From Flavipsychrobacter sp. (GTDB lineage: Bacteria; Bacteroidota; Bacteroidia; Chitinophagales; Chitinophagaceae), in contig JAEUVF010000001.1 of NCBI GenBank assembly GCA_016787265.1, forward strand, positions 1 to 64,000: a DNA stretch of 64,000 nt, in the 5' to 3' direction. Positions 16,565 through 25,079 of this stretch are shown in pieces. The notes under the pieces are model-generated. The model was not told where the DNA came from and ran no database searches. It saw only the letters and a list, made by a program, of their open reading frames with translations. Made by a program: the position numbers and the translations under genes. How positions within the stretch are numbered: position 1 is the stretch's first letter; each line of letters starts with the position of its first letter.

Positions 16565-16969
16565 ATGATGAGATCCCAACATGATGCTGAAAAACCATTG
16601 GTCTATTCCTGTTCGGGCTGTAGCAGTGCTGCCCAGATGGCCAACTACCTTGCACTTCAGTTGGATCGGAAAGGAGTTGCTGAAATGTCCTGCATCGCCG
16701 GAGTAGGGGGGAATGTAAAAAAGCTGGTTAAAACGGCACAGTCCGGGCGGAAGATTATAGCAATCGATGGTTGTCCGCTCGCCTGTGCCAAAGCCTGCCT
16801 CTCCAATCACAACATCATACCAGATCATCATTTTGAATTAACGGCCTTCGGTGTGCGAAAAAAACAGCATGAAGATTTTGATCCCACTGAAGCTTCAGAA
16901 GTTATGCAATCCATTGAAACCAGAATCCATGTCAACCATCCCGCATACGATCCTGCAATTCCTGCATAG
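16565..16969 (+). CDS. DGC-domain putative zinc-binding protein
   Basis: 134 residues. It carries the family's cysteine motifs: YSCSGCSSAAQMAN near the start, MSCIAGVGG in the middle and the name-giving DGCPLACAKACL (about 64-75). The family is annotated as putative zinc-binding and its biochemical role is unknown. It starts 7 bp after ric and its 3' end overlaps the next gene by 41 nt. Its place between Ric and an NnrS-like protein suggests work in metal or Fe-S handling under nitrosative stress (inference). Confidence 0.85.
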   Translation: MMRSQHDAEKPLVYSCSGCSSAAQMANYLALQLDRKGVAEMSCIAGVGGNVKKLVKTAQSGRKIIAIDGCPLACAKACLSNHNIIPDHHFELTAFGVRKKQHEDFDPTEASEVMQSIETRIHVNHPAYDPAIPA

Positions 16970-17381
16970 TCAAACCTGCGCAACTATTTGTGGAATCAAT
17001 GCAGAGCAAGTACCTTCCTGTTTCAATTGTTTTTATGCGATTGATGAAACGAACGGGTACCTGCTCTTTAAATCTAAATCCGAATCCTGTCATAGCCAAT
17101 GGTTAAGGTTTCATCCCATAATAGCAGGTACTGTTCTTCCAGACACCCTGAATGTATTGAACATTCAGGGTGTTCAATGGGAAGGTCGTGTGATAGAAGC
17201 AACTGCAACAATTGCCAGGAATGCCTGGAAGTGCTATCATAAACGGCATCCTGCAGCATTATTAATTCCTGGTAATATCTGGATCATTCAGCTGGAAAAA
17301 ATTAAGATGACTTCGGGATCAAAACCGTTGGGGAAAAAACTTAACTGGGTGCGCGGAAAAGCCGATTATATGCTCATTTAA
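16929..17381 (+). CDS. UPF0306/YhbP-like split-barrel protein
   Basis: 150 residues from ATG 16929. An upstream start at 16851 would lie deep inside the DGC gene and adds residues with no family resemblance. The second half matches E. coli YhbP: GVQWEGRVIEATA, then KCYHKRHPAA, IWIIQLEKIKMT and GKKLNWVRG. UPF0306 proteins have the FMN-binding split-barrel fold of pyridoxamine-phosphate-oxidase relatives; their reaction is unknown. CFNCFYA near residue 35 adds two cysteines. The 41-nt out-of-frame overlap with the DGC gene implies translational coupling. Confidence 0.78.
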   Translation: MSTIPHTILQFLHSQTCATICGINAEQVPSCFNCFYAIDETNGYLLFKSKSESCHSQWLRFHPIIAGTVLPDTLNVLNIQGVQWEGRVIEATATIARNAWKCYHKRHPAALLIPGNIWIIQLEKIKMTSGSKPLGKKLNWVRGKADYMLI

Positions 17382-17392
17382 CCAGGATCACC

Positions 17393-18199
17393 ATGTTAAT
17401 CAATGCCGATACAAAAATTGCAGCGGTCCTGAAGCAACACCCGGAAGCGATGGACGCGATCATAGGCCTTTCTCCCAAATTCAATGCCTTACGAAACCCA
17501 CTCCTGCGCAAACTGATGGCAGGCAGAACCAGCATCGCTACCGCAGCTAAAATGGGTGGATGTACAGTGGATGATTTTTTCAGACGTCTGGCTCCGCTTG
17601 GGTTTAAAGTGGATGATAAACTACCCGTAAGTGTCCGCGAAAAACGGGAACTGAAACCTGCCTATATTTCCCAACTGAGTGCAGATCAGCTTCACACACT
17701 GGATGTGCGACCGGTATTGGATGCAGGAAAGGATCCGCTTTCACTTATTCTGCAAACACTAAAGGAGGTAAAACAAGGCCAGGCTTTGCTGATCATCAAT
17801 AGCTTTGAACCTACCCCCCTGATCCATTTATTGGAAAAACAGGCATATGAAACCTTTGTTGATATCATTGAGCCGGATTGTTTTTACACTTATTTATATC
17901 GTACAGAAAACATTGTTGAAGATTCGCCTGCAGTCATAACAACGAATGATGATTTTGATGAAACACTGCATCGGTTTGCCGGAAAACTGGATGTGATTGA
18001 CGTGCGGCAGCTGCCGATGCCGATGCCCATGCATACCATCTTGCAGCGACTTGAACAATTGCCACAGGATCATGCGCTCTTCGTTTTTCATAAGCGCATT
18101 CCGGTATTTTTACTGCCGGAACTGGCAGATCGCCAGTTAAGCTATCGGGTGAAGAAACTCAGTGATTCGGAAGTACAAATGCTAATTTTCAACGATTGA
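17393..18199 (+). CDS. DUF1858 plus tandem DUF2249 protein
   Basis: 268 residues. Residues about 2-70 form a DUF1858 domain (INADTKIAAVLKQHPEAMDA, single C57). Residues about 98-165 form a DUF2249 module (LHTLDVRPVLDAGKDPL) and residues about 197-265 a second, divergent copy (LDVIDVRQLPMPMPMHTI). Both domains recur in Bacteroidota denitrification and NO-response loci, but their function is not established. It starts 11 bp after the UPF0306 gene, with 1 bp to the NnrS-like gene, so it is a tightly packed operon member. The DUF2249 fold also occurs fused in Ric upstream. Confidence 0.83.
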   Translation: MLINADTKIAAVLKQHPEAMDAIIGLSPKFNALRNPLLRKLMAGRTSIATAAKMGGCTVDDFFRRLAPLGFKVDDKLPVSVREKRELKPAYISQLSADQLHTLDVRPVLDAGKDPLSLILQTLKEVKQGQALLIINSFEPTPLIHLLEKQAYETFVDIIEPDCFYTYLYRTENIVEDSPAVITTNDDFDETLHRFAGKLDVIDVRQLPMPMPMHTILQRLEQLPQDHALFVFHKRIPVFLLPELADRQLSYRVKKLSDSEVQMLIFND

Positions 18200-18200
18200 T

Positions 18201-19493
18201 ATGTTTCCTTCTGGTAATTATACCGACCCCGCCAAAACGACTTCGCCAAAACTGGTATTACCCTTTTATTTGTATGCGGCTGTTTCTTTCTTATGTGCTG
18301 CGGTGTTGCTCCTCTTTTCAGTGAAGGACTTTACCGGTCATTATTTCAATCCGCATATGCTGGCCATCACGCATATCATGGCGCTTGGCTGGTGTACGAT
18401 GATCATCCTGGGGGCCAGTCATCAGCTGGTGCCGGTAATAATTGAAGGGAGTTTATTCAGTCCGTTTCTGGCAAGAAGTTCCTTTATATTTTCTGCGATT
18501 GGTATTCCTGTTCTTGTTTATGGTTTCTATCAGTTCAATATGGGTTGGCCTTCAAGGATGGGTGGTATGCTTATTGTGTTATCGGTGCTGTCTTATGTAG
18601 TAAATCTCGGACTCAGTATTTCGAAAAGCGGAAACGAATCTGTGCAGTCGTCTTTCGTGCTGACTGCCAGCCTTTGGTTGCTTGTGACAACGATTATAGG
18701 TTTGCTGCTGGTATATAATTTTTCAATTCCCTTACTACCACATAATTCAGTTGCGTATCTTTCTTTCCATGCACATATAGGCATAGTAGGCTGGTTCCTT
18801 TTGCTGGTAATGGGGGTAGGTTCCAAACTGATTCCCATGTTCCTGATATCCAAATACCAGCACAATAGCATGCTCTGGTGGATCTTTGGCCTGGTAAATG
18901 GAGGATTATTAGTTTTTGCCGTGTGCTTCCTTTATAACAGTGCCGCCTATCTGTTTTTCCTGCCACTGGTTTTAATACTGGCCGCCGTTTTCCTTTTTAT
19001 GTTTTTCTGTTACAAGGCATACCGCGAACGGATCCGGAAAAAAGTGGATGAACCCATGAAGCTATCACTGTTGTCGGTTTTGATCATGGCAATTCCTCCA
19101 GTGATGATGATTGTGCTGCTGTTAGTGTTAACAGGAACAAATAAAACTCCGGCAAAACTGGTCACGGCCTACGGATTCCTCGTTTTTTTTGGTTGGCTTA
19201 CTGCAATAATACTTGGGATGACATTTAAAACCTTGCCCTTTATTATTTGGAACAAAGTTTATCACCGGTTGCTTGGTAAGATAAAAGCACCTAATCCGCG
19301 GGAATTATACAATGATAAAATTGTTCAGGTTATGTTGTATTGCTTTTTCGCAGGATTGGGAGTTTTTGTCACTGGCATCCTGGTGGAGTCGGTGCTGCTG
19401 CTTCGGGCAGGGGGGATGCTTCTGCTTGTAACCGCCATTTTATACAACTGGAATGTAATGTATTTATTGAAGCACAAAGTACAGCCAGGATGA
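18201..19493 (+). CDS. NnrS/haem-copper-oxidase-like polytopic membrane protein
   Basis: 430 residues, about twelve membrane helices. Conserved-looking histidines lie in THIMALGWCTMIILGASHQLVP (helix 2-3) and in AHIGIVGWFLLLVMGVGSKL (helix 6), positions resembling the haem ligands of NnrS and subunit-I-like proteins. Family members protect against NO or are single-gene oxidase relatives; the copper-site histidines of true oxidases are not evident. The stop overlaps the DUF59 gene start (ATGA). The operon context with Ric supports a nitrosative-stress role. Confidence 0.78.
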   Translation: MFPSGNYTDPAKTTSPKLVLPFYLYAAVSFLCAAVLLLFSVKDFTGHYFNPHMLAITHIMALGWCTMIILGASHQLVPVIIEGSLFSPFLARSSFIFSAIGIPVLVYGFYQFNMGWPSRMGGMLIVLSVLSYVVNLGLSISKSGNESVQSSFVLTASLWLLVTTIIGLLLVYNFSIPLLPHNSVAYLSFHAHIGIVGWFLLLVMGVGSKLIPMFLISKYQHNSMLWWIFGLVNGGLLVFAVCFLYNSAAYLFFLPLVLILAAVFLFMFFCYKAYRERIRKKVDEPMKLSLLSVLIMAIPPVMMIVLLLVLTGTNKTPAKLVTAYGFLVFFGWLTAIILGMTFKTLPFIIWNKVYHRLLGKIKAPNPRELYNDKIVQVMLYCFFAGLGVFVTGILVESVLLLRAGGMLLLVTAILYNWNVMYLLKHKVQPG

Positions 19494-19813
19494 ATGTTAC
19501 AACGAATAATCAACTGATGGCCACGATTGCTTTGGCAGCTCTGCAAAACGTGGAAGATCCTGAGATCGGACTGAATGTTGTAGATCTCGGACTGATCTAC
19601 CAGCTTGATTTTGAGGAGACCGAAAAAAAAGTATACTGCACCATGACCCTCACTACCCAGTTCTGTCCAATGGGTGGTTCGATCCGCGACAATTGCCTGC
19701 ACAGTCTGCAAGCTGCTTTCCCTGGTTATGAAATCATTGTAAGGCTCCAGTTTGACCCTCCCTGGAATGCTGACCGGATCTCAGAGGAGGGTAGAAAATT
19801 TCTGGGACGCTGA
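19490..19813 (+). CDS. MIP18/DUF59 Fe-S assembly factor (SufT/PaaD-like)
   Basis: 107 residues from ATG 19490, which overlaps the previous stop as ATGA. The longer frame from 19340 lies within the membrane-protein gene and is not credible. The family motif NVEDPEIGLNVVDLGLIY is followed by TLTTQFCPMGG, with the conserved Cys. DUF59 proteins help maturation of [4Fe-4S] proteins. As the last gene of the operon headed by ric it completes a repair-and-assembly set. Confidence 0.9.
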   Translation: MNVTTNNQLMATIALAALQNVEDPEIGLNVVDLGLIYQLDFEETEKKVYCTMTLTTQFCPMGGSIRDNCLHSLQAAFPGYEIIVRLQFDPPWNADRISEEGRKFLGR

Positions 19814-19836
19814 ATTTTATGTCCTTTTTTGCTTAT

Positions 19837-19856
19837 TTTCGGGTACGTACACGAAA
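19837..19856. promoter_or_regulatory. Candidate LacI-family operator before the amino-sugar operon
   Basis: TTTCGGGTACGTACACGAAA is a near-perfect palindrome (one mismatched pair) with a central CG dyad, the hallmark of LacI/GalR operators. It sits 26 bp before the first gene of an operon that itself encodes a LacI-type regulator, so autoregulation is likely. An 11-nt identical half (TTTCGGGTACG) recurs inside the epimerase gene at 31606-31616. Confidence 0.6.
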
Positions 19857-19882
19857 TTTTCATTTAATATCATTTGCCTGCT

Positions 19883-21235
19883 ATGTCTGCATCCCGAAAC
19901 AGTCGCCGCCGCTTTTTAAGAACCGCCACCCAGGGTGCCGCCCTGCTTACTGTTGGCGGTATCCTGCCCGGATTCAGTGCTTCCAGTTATGCCAATATCC
20001 TGGGCTCCAATGAGCGCCTGAACCTATCCGTTATGGGCGTTAACTCCAGGGGGAACGCACTCGCTACTAACTTTGCCGAACAACCGAATTGCCGGGTGCG
20101 CATCATTTGTGACGTGGATACCAGGGCCGCTGCCAAAACCAGGGAAGCAGTTCAGAAAGTACAGGGACAGGCACCTGTAACGGAGAAGGATATCCGAAAA
20201 GTACTGGAAAGCAAAGAGATTGATGCACTGGTTGTTGCAGCCCCCGATCACTGGCACGCACCAGCTGCCATCCTGGCCGCCAAAGCCGGTAAACATGTGT
20301 ACCTGGAAAAACCTGCGAGCCACAATCCTCAGGAGGGTGAATTATTGATGGCTGCCCAGAAAAAATATAAAACAGTTATCCAGATGGGTAACCAGCGCCG
20401 GTCCTGGCCCAATGTGGCAGCAGGTATCAAAGCCTTGCACGAGGGTGTTATCGGAAGACCTTATATGGCCAAAACCTGGTATTCAAATAATCGTCCGGGT
20501 ATTGGAACCGGCAAAAAGACAGCGATTCCTGATTGGCTGGATTTTGAGCTCTGGCAGGGTCCTGCACCCCGCAAGGCCTACCAGGATAACCTGATCCACT
20601 ACAACTGGCACTGGTTCTGGCATTGGGGCACTGGAGAAGCACTGAACAACGGAACCCATATGGTGGACATCGCACGCTGGGGTTTGCAGGAAGCATATCC
20701 TACCAGGGTGCTTTCTTCGGGTGGTCGTTACCGTTATCAGGACGATTGGGAAACTCCCGATACGCAGAATATCAGCATTGAGTTCGGAAATCGCTCCACT
20801 ATTACCTGGGAGGGAAGGAGTTGTAATCCGCGGTATGTAGAAGGAGCAAGTGTTGGCGTAATCTTTTATGCCGAAAACGGTACCATGGAATTTGATGGCA
20901 CCAATGCTTATTCCATCTACGACCTGAAGAACAAACTGGTTAAAGAAGTGCGTAACGATGCTGCCATTAATACCAGCAGTTTGTCGAGCCCTTCACAACA
21001 GTTGGATGCCATCCACCTGAATAATTTCCTGGATGCTATCCGTAAAGGCAGTCCGTTGAATGCGGAAATCGTTGGCGGTCACCAAAGCACGCTGCTTGTT
21101 CAGTTGGGCAATATCGCGCAGCGTACCGGTACCATATTGGAAATTGATTCCGCTACAGGTCGGATTAAAAACAATCCGGCAGCTGAAGCACTCTGGACAC
21201 GCAGTTATGAACCCGGATGGGAACCCACTATTTAA
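19883..21235 (+). CDS. Tat-exported Gfo/Idh/MocA-family oxidoreductase
   Basis: 450 residues from ATG 19883; a TTG three codons upstream is less likely. The N-terminus carries a twin-arginine signal (SRRRFLRTATQG and a hydrophobic stretch ending ASSYA), so it is folded with cofactor and exported. The Rossmann start is LSVMGVNSRGN, followed by AAPDHWHAP and the family's EKP (142-144). HWFWHWGTGEALNNGTH is typical of the periplasmic branch. Such enzymes use bound NAD(P) to oxidise sugars or sugar derivatives; the substrate is unknown. First gene of an amino-sugar operon. Confidence 0.88.
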   Translation: MSASRNSRRRFLRTATQGAALLTVGGILPGFSASSYANILGSNERLNLSVMGVNSRGNALATNFAEQPNCRVRIICDVDTRAAAKTREAVQKVQGQAPVTEKDIRKVLESKEIDALVVAAPDHWHAPAAILAAKAGKHVYLEKPASHNPQEGELLMAAQKKYKTVIQMGNQRRSWPNVAAGIKALHEGVIGRPYMAKTWYSNNRPGIGTGKKTAIPDWLDFELWQGPAPRKAYQDNLIHYNWHWFWHWGTGEALNNGTHMVDIARWGLQEAYPTRVLSSGGRYRYQDDWETPDTQNISIEFGNRSTITWEGRSCNPRYVEGASVGVIFYAENGTMEFDGTNAYSIYDLKNKLVKEVRNDAAINTSSLSSPSQQLDAIHLNNFLDAIRKGSPLNAEIVGGHQSTLLVQLGNIAQRTGTILEIDSATGRIKNNPAAEALWTRSYEPGWEPTI

Positions 21236-21244
21236 GCTGCCCTT

Positions 21245-22531
21245 ATGAAACAATCAACCGTCGTTTCGATTGGTATTATCGCCGGACTGTTTTTTATATT
21301 CGGCCTGGTGAGCTGGGTGAATGCCATCCTGATTCCCTATTTCAAACTGGCCTGTGAACTCACGCACCTGCAGAGTTACCTGGTTGCATTTGCCTTTTAT
21401 ATCTCTTATTTCGTACTGTCGGTACCAGCTTCTTTTCTGCTTAAAAAAATGGGATTCAAAAAAGGCATGATGATTGGGTTCTGGATCATGGCCATGGGCG
21501 CTTTTCTTTTTGTGCCCGCCGCTTATGGCAGAACCTATGGTATTTTCCTGGCAGGATTGTTTTCTCTCGGAGCAGGACTGGCGATACTTCAAACTGCCGC
21601 CAATCCCTATATCACGGTATTGGGTCCCAAAGAACGCGCCGCGCAGCGGATCAGTATCATGGGGATTTGCAACAAATTCGCCGGCATACTGGCTCCGTTG
21701 TTATTTGCGGCAGCTATATTACGTCCAACGGATGCTGAACTATTCAAACAGATTCCATTGATGGATGAAGCAGGAAGGACGGCTGCACTGGATGAATTGA
21801 TCCGACGGGTTATTTTACCATATTCTATCGTTGGGACGGTGCTTTTTTTACTCGGTATCGCTATTCGGTATTCACCCTTACCCGAAATAAATACCGATGA
21901 AGAATCAGAAGAGCTGGCCATGCAAAATTCCACTAAAACATCTGTGCTGCAGTTTCCGCACCTGGTGTTGGGGGCCATTGCGATTTTTCTGCATGTTGGA
22001 ACCCAGGTGATTGCAATCGATACCATCATACCGTATGCCGGGTCCATGCAAATCGATTTGCTGGAAGCTAAGACCTTCCCGGGGTATACGCTTGCTGCTA
22101 CTATCGTCGGTTATATTGCAGGCATTATTGCCATTCCAAAATTGATCAGCCAGGTTACGGCACTAAGAGTTTGTACCCTTTTGGGCTTGTTCTTTTCTGT
22201 GATGATCCTGTTGGCAAAAGGCAATATTACCCTACTGGGACATACAGCGGATCTTTCTATCTGGTTTGTAGTGTTACTGGGACTGGCCAACTCATTGGTT
22301 TGGGCGGGCATCTGGCCACTGGCACTGGATGGATTAGGAAGGTTTACTAAAATTGGCGCTTCCCTGATGATTATGGGGCTTTGTGGAAATGCCTTGATGC
22401 CCTTGTTATATGGCTGGGCAGCGGATGCATTTGGACAGCGACTGGCCTATGCGGTGTTGATACCCTGTTACCTGTACCTGATTTTTTATGCGGTTCGGGG
22501 CCATCAATTCAGAAATTGGAGAAAAGCATGA
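21245..22531 (+). CDS. FucP/NagP-type sugar:H+ symporter (MFS)
   Basis: 428 residues with about twelve membrane helices. FucP-family motifs are clear: LPASFLLKKMGFKKGM-like loop between helices 2 and 3, then LQTAANPYITVLGP. With nagA and a nagB homologue downstream, N-acetylglucosamine or a related amino sugar is the likely cargo (as for NagP), but the sequence alone cannot separate this from fucose or glucose. It starts 9 bp after the Gfo/Idh gene and overlaps the next gene by ATGA. Confidence 0.88.
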   Translation: MKQSTVVSIGIIAGLFFIFGLVSWVNAILIPYFKLACELTHLQSYLVAFAFYISYFVLSVPASFLLKKMGFKKGMMIGFWIMAMGAFLFVPAAYGRTYGIFLAGLFSLGAGLAILQTAANPYITVLGPKERAAQRISIMGICNKFAGILAPLLFAAAILRPTDAELFKQIPLMDEAGRTAALDELIRRVILPYSIVGTVLFLLGIAIRYSPLPEINTDEESEELAMQNSTKTSVLQFPHLVLGAIAIFLHVGTQVIAIDTIIPYAGSMQIDLLEAKTFPGYTLAATIVGYIAGIIAIPKLISQVTALRVCTLLGLFFSVMILLAKGNITLLGHTADLSIWFVVLLGLANSLVWAGIWPLALDGLGRFTKIGASLMIMGLCGNALMPLLYGWAADAFGQRLAYAVLIPCYLYLIFYAVRGHQFRNWRKA

Positions 22532-23895
22532 AACAAACCATTCTATATACTGTTCTGGCAAACCTGCTGTTCATATATCCTGCTATGACACAAACCAACC
22601 TTACTGCTGATGAAAAATATCGCATACTCACGCTGGAGCCCGGCCATTTTCATGCAGCGCTGGTAATGAAGGAAGCAAATCCGCTTATCGATACTACCTG
22701 TTATGTATATGCGCCGGATAATGCGGCAACCCATCAGTACCTGGATTACCTTAAAAGTTTTAATACACGCAGGCAAAAGCCAACTACCTGGAACCCTGTC
22801 TGGTTTAAAGAAAAGGATTACCTGGAACAGGCCTGGAAACAACCACCCGGAAGCATTCTGGTGCTGGCCGGAAACAATCGTTCCAAAACTTCCTGGATAA
22901 GCAAAGCAGTGAACAGTGGTTACGCGGTATTGGCCGACAAGCCCATGGCTATTGATCCGGAGGGGTTTGCCAAACTGGAACAGGCATTGACAACCGCGAA
23001 AAATAAACGGCAACTGGTGTATGATATCATGACCGAACGGTATGAAATTCTGAATATTCTGCAGCGCTTATTGATGCAGCAAAAGGATCTTTTTGGTGAA
23101 TTGGAAAAAGGGAGTCCGGATAACCCATCCATTGTAAAAGAAAGTCTGCATCATTATTACAAACTGGTTGCGGGTGTGCCTCTAAGACGAACCGAATGGC
23201 AATATGATCCCAGGCAGGCAGGTACCGGCCTGGTAGATGTTACCACGCACCTGGTAGACCAGGTACAGTGGACCTGTTTTCCGGAACAGCTCCTGAATTA
23301 TAACCGTGATGTACAACCGATACGTGCCAGGTTATGGCCTACAGCGATCAGTCTCCCGCAATACAGTGCTTCTACCGGAGCAGCCAGCTTTCCGGAATTC
23401 CTGGCTCCTTATAGGAAAGGTGATTCCATTCATGTTTCCTCCAATGGGGAAATGGTGTATGCAATAAAAGGAGTTCATGTGAGGATCAAAGTAGAGTGGT
23501 TGTATAAAGCTGAAGGAGGAGCCGGCGACAGGCATTATTCCTCCATTCTGGGAACCGGATGCCGGCTCGTGATCCGCCAGGAACCGACGGATCGGTTTGG
23601 AGCCAGTTTATATGTAGAACCGGTGAATGGAAAAACGCTGAGCGAAGAAAAGCTGATCGCAGCAGTTAAGGAAATCCAGCGTGTTTATCCGGCAATCCGT
23701 TTCAAGCAGGAAGGGGAGAGCTGGAAGATTCTGGTGCCAGATCATTACAGAAGCGGACATGAAGCACATTTTGCCAAAGTGACTGAACAGTTTCTGAAAT
23801 ACCTGAAAGACGGCCTGATGCCCGAATGGGAATGGTCTTTTATGTTATCGAAATATTTTATCACCACACAATCCCTGGCGCTTGCAAAACTCTGA
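22528..23895 (+). CDS. Exported Gfo/Idh-like protein with putative oxidoreductase C-domain
   Basis: 455 residues from ATG 22528, overlapping the carrier's stop as ATGA; a longer upstream frame is inside the carrier gene. A Sec-type signal (KQTILYTVLANLLFIYPAMTQ) is present. The body begins YRILTLEPGHFHAALV and contains VLADKPMAID, a degenerate counterpart of the EKP motif, plus DVTTHLVDQVQW. This fits the family with the Oxidoreduct_C domain in Bacteroidota. There is no clear GxGxxG, so cofactor binding is uncertain. Its stop is 1 bp before nagA. Confidence 0.78.
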   Translation: MKQTILYTVLANLLFIYPAMTQTNLTADEKYRILTLEPGHFHAALVMKEANPLIDTTCYVYAPDNAATHQYLDYLKSFNTRRQKPTTWNPVWFKEKDYLEQAWKQPPGSILVLAGNNRSKTSWISKAVNSGYAVLADKPMAIDPEGFAKLEQALTTAKNKRQLVYDIMTERYEILNILQRLLMQQKDLFGELEKGSPDNPSIVKESLHHYYKLVAGVPLRRTEWQYDPRQAGTGLVDVTTHLVDQVQWTCFPEQLLNYNRDVQPIRARLWPTAISLPQYSASTGAASFPEFLAPYRKGDSIHVSSNGEMVYAIKGVHVRIKVEWLYKAEGGAGDRHYSSILGTGCRLVIRQEPTDRFGASLYVEPVNGKTLSEEKLIAAVKEIQRVYPAIRFKQEGESWKILVPDHYRSGHEAHFAKVTEQFLKYLKDGLMPEWEWSFMLSKYFITTQSLALAKL

Positions 23896-23896
23896 T

Positions 23897-25072
23897 ATGG
23901 TTCATTTATCGATCCTGCATGCTCGTATCATTACACCCACCGGTGTAATAGAAGATGGTTGTGTGGTGATCAGGGATGGAAAGATTCATCAGCTTTTACC
24001 ACCTGGCGCAGCGTTGCCGGATGGTCCGGTGCTGGATGCAGGTGGTAACTGGCTGGCACCCGGTTTTATTGATATCCATGTGCACGGAGGGGGTGGATAT
24101 GATTTTATGGACAATACCATCGAAGCCTTTCTTGCAATTGCAAGACTACATGCACGGCATGGCACCACTTCCATGTTTCCGACAACGCTTACCAGTGAGT
24201 TATCCGATCTGTATGCAACGATCGAATGTTACGAAAAAGCGCTTTCTCACGGTCATGACGGCGCCCGTTTCCTGGGACTTCACCTGGAAGGACCTTATTT
24301 CTCAAAAGAGCAGCGGGGTGCACAGGATGAACGATATATCCGGAATCCTGATCCGGAAGAATACAGGGCCATCCGGCAAAAAACTGCCCATATCCGAAGA
24401 TGGAGTGCGGCCCCGGAATTGCCCGGAGCCCTTGCCTTTTCAGATTTTTGTCGCTCCAATGGAATTCTGCCCGCACTGGCTCATACCAACGCAGATTATG
24501 ATCAGGTGAAAGCAGGAGTGCAGCATGGTTACCGGTTGGCTACTCATTTGTATTCTGCCATGTCTGGATTAACCCGCCGCAACGGATTCCGCATTGCCGG
24601 AGCGATTGAGTCGAGTTTGTTGCTGGATGAAATCGATGTGGAGTTGATCGCTGATGGTGCGCATCTGCCGGAAGCCTTATTGAAGCTGGTAGTAAAAGTG
24701 AAAGGGAAGGAAAAGATTGCACTTATAACGGATGCCATGCGGGCTGCGGGAACAAGCGTTAAGCAGTCACTACTGGGAAGCAAATCATCCGGGCTTGAAG
24801 TAATCATTGAAGACGATGTGGCCAAACTGCCCGACCGGTCTGCATTTGCAGGAAGTGTGGCAACCGCCGACCGCCTGGTGCGTACCATGGTGCAACTGGC
24901 GGAGGTCAGTATCCCTGATGCGGTATATATGATGAGTACCACACCTGCGAGAATTATGGGAGTAGCTGATACAGTGGGTAGTCTTGAAACAGGAAAAAAT
25001 GCAGACCTGGTGTTATTTGATGATGACATAAGGATTCAGCAAACATTTATAAACGGGAAACCGGTTTTATGA
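23897..25072 (+). CDS. nagA: N-acetylglucosamine-6-phosphate deacetylase
   Basis: 391 residues from ATG 23897; a TTG at 23882 lies inside the previous gene. Amidohydrolase fold with metal ligands H61 and H63 (FIDIHVHGG), E131 (LHLEGPYF), H196 (LAHTNADY) and H217 (THLYSAM), and catalytic D279 (LITDAM). It removes the acetyl group from GlcNAc-6-P to give GlcN-6-P in the cytoplasm. It follows a carrier and precedes a NagB homologue. No GlcNAc kinase is in the window, although the ROK-type protein at 27596 belongs to a superfamily that includes sugar kinases. Confidence 0.93.
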   Translation: MVHLSILHARIITPTGVIEDGCVVIRDGKIHQLLPPGAALPDGPVLDAGGNWLAPGFIDIHVHGGGGYDFMDNTIEAFLAIARLHARHGTTSMFPTTLTSELSDLYATIECYEKALSHGHDGARFLGLHLEGPYFSKEQRGAQDERYIRNPDPEEYRAIRQKTAHIRRWSAAPELPGALAFSDFCRSNGILPALAHTNADYDQVKAGVQHGYRLATHLYSAMSGLTRRNGFRIAGAIESSLLLDEIDVELIADGAHLPEALLKLVVKVKGKEKIALITDAMRAAGTSVKQSLLGSKSSGLEVIIEDDVAKLPDRSAFAGSVATADRLVRTMVQLAEVSIPDAVYMMSTTPARIMGVADTVGSLETGKNADLVLFDDDIRIQQTFINGKPVL

Positions 25073-25079
25073 TTTAAAA

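Noticed and set aside
16851..16928. N-terminal extension of the UPF0306 gene from an upstream ATG
   Set aside because: It lies inside the DGC gene in another frame and the added residues have no family similarity.
18012..18036. Short GCCGATGCCGATGCCCATG-like repeat
   Set aside because: Only a brief codon repeat (Pro-Met) within the DUF2249 gene; too short to be a meaningful tandem repeat.
19340..19489. N-terminal extension of the DUF59 gene
   Set aside because: It is inside the membrane-protein gene; the ATG at 19490 overlaps the upstream stop as ATGA and starts right before the conserved domain.
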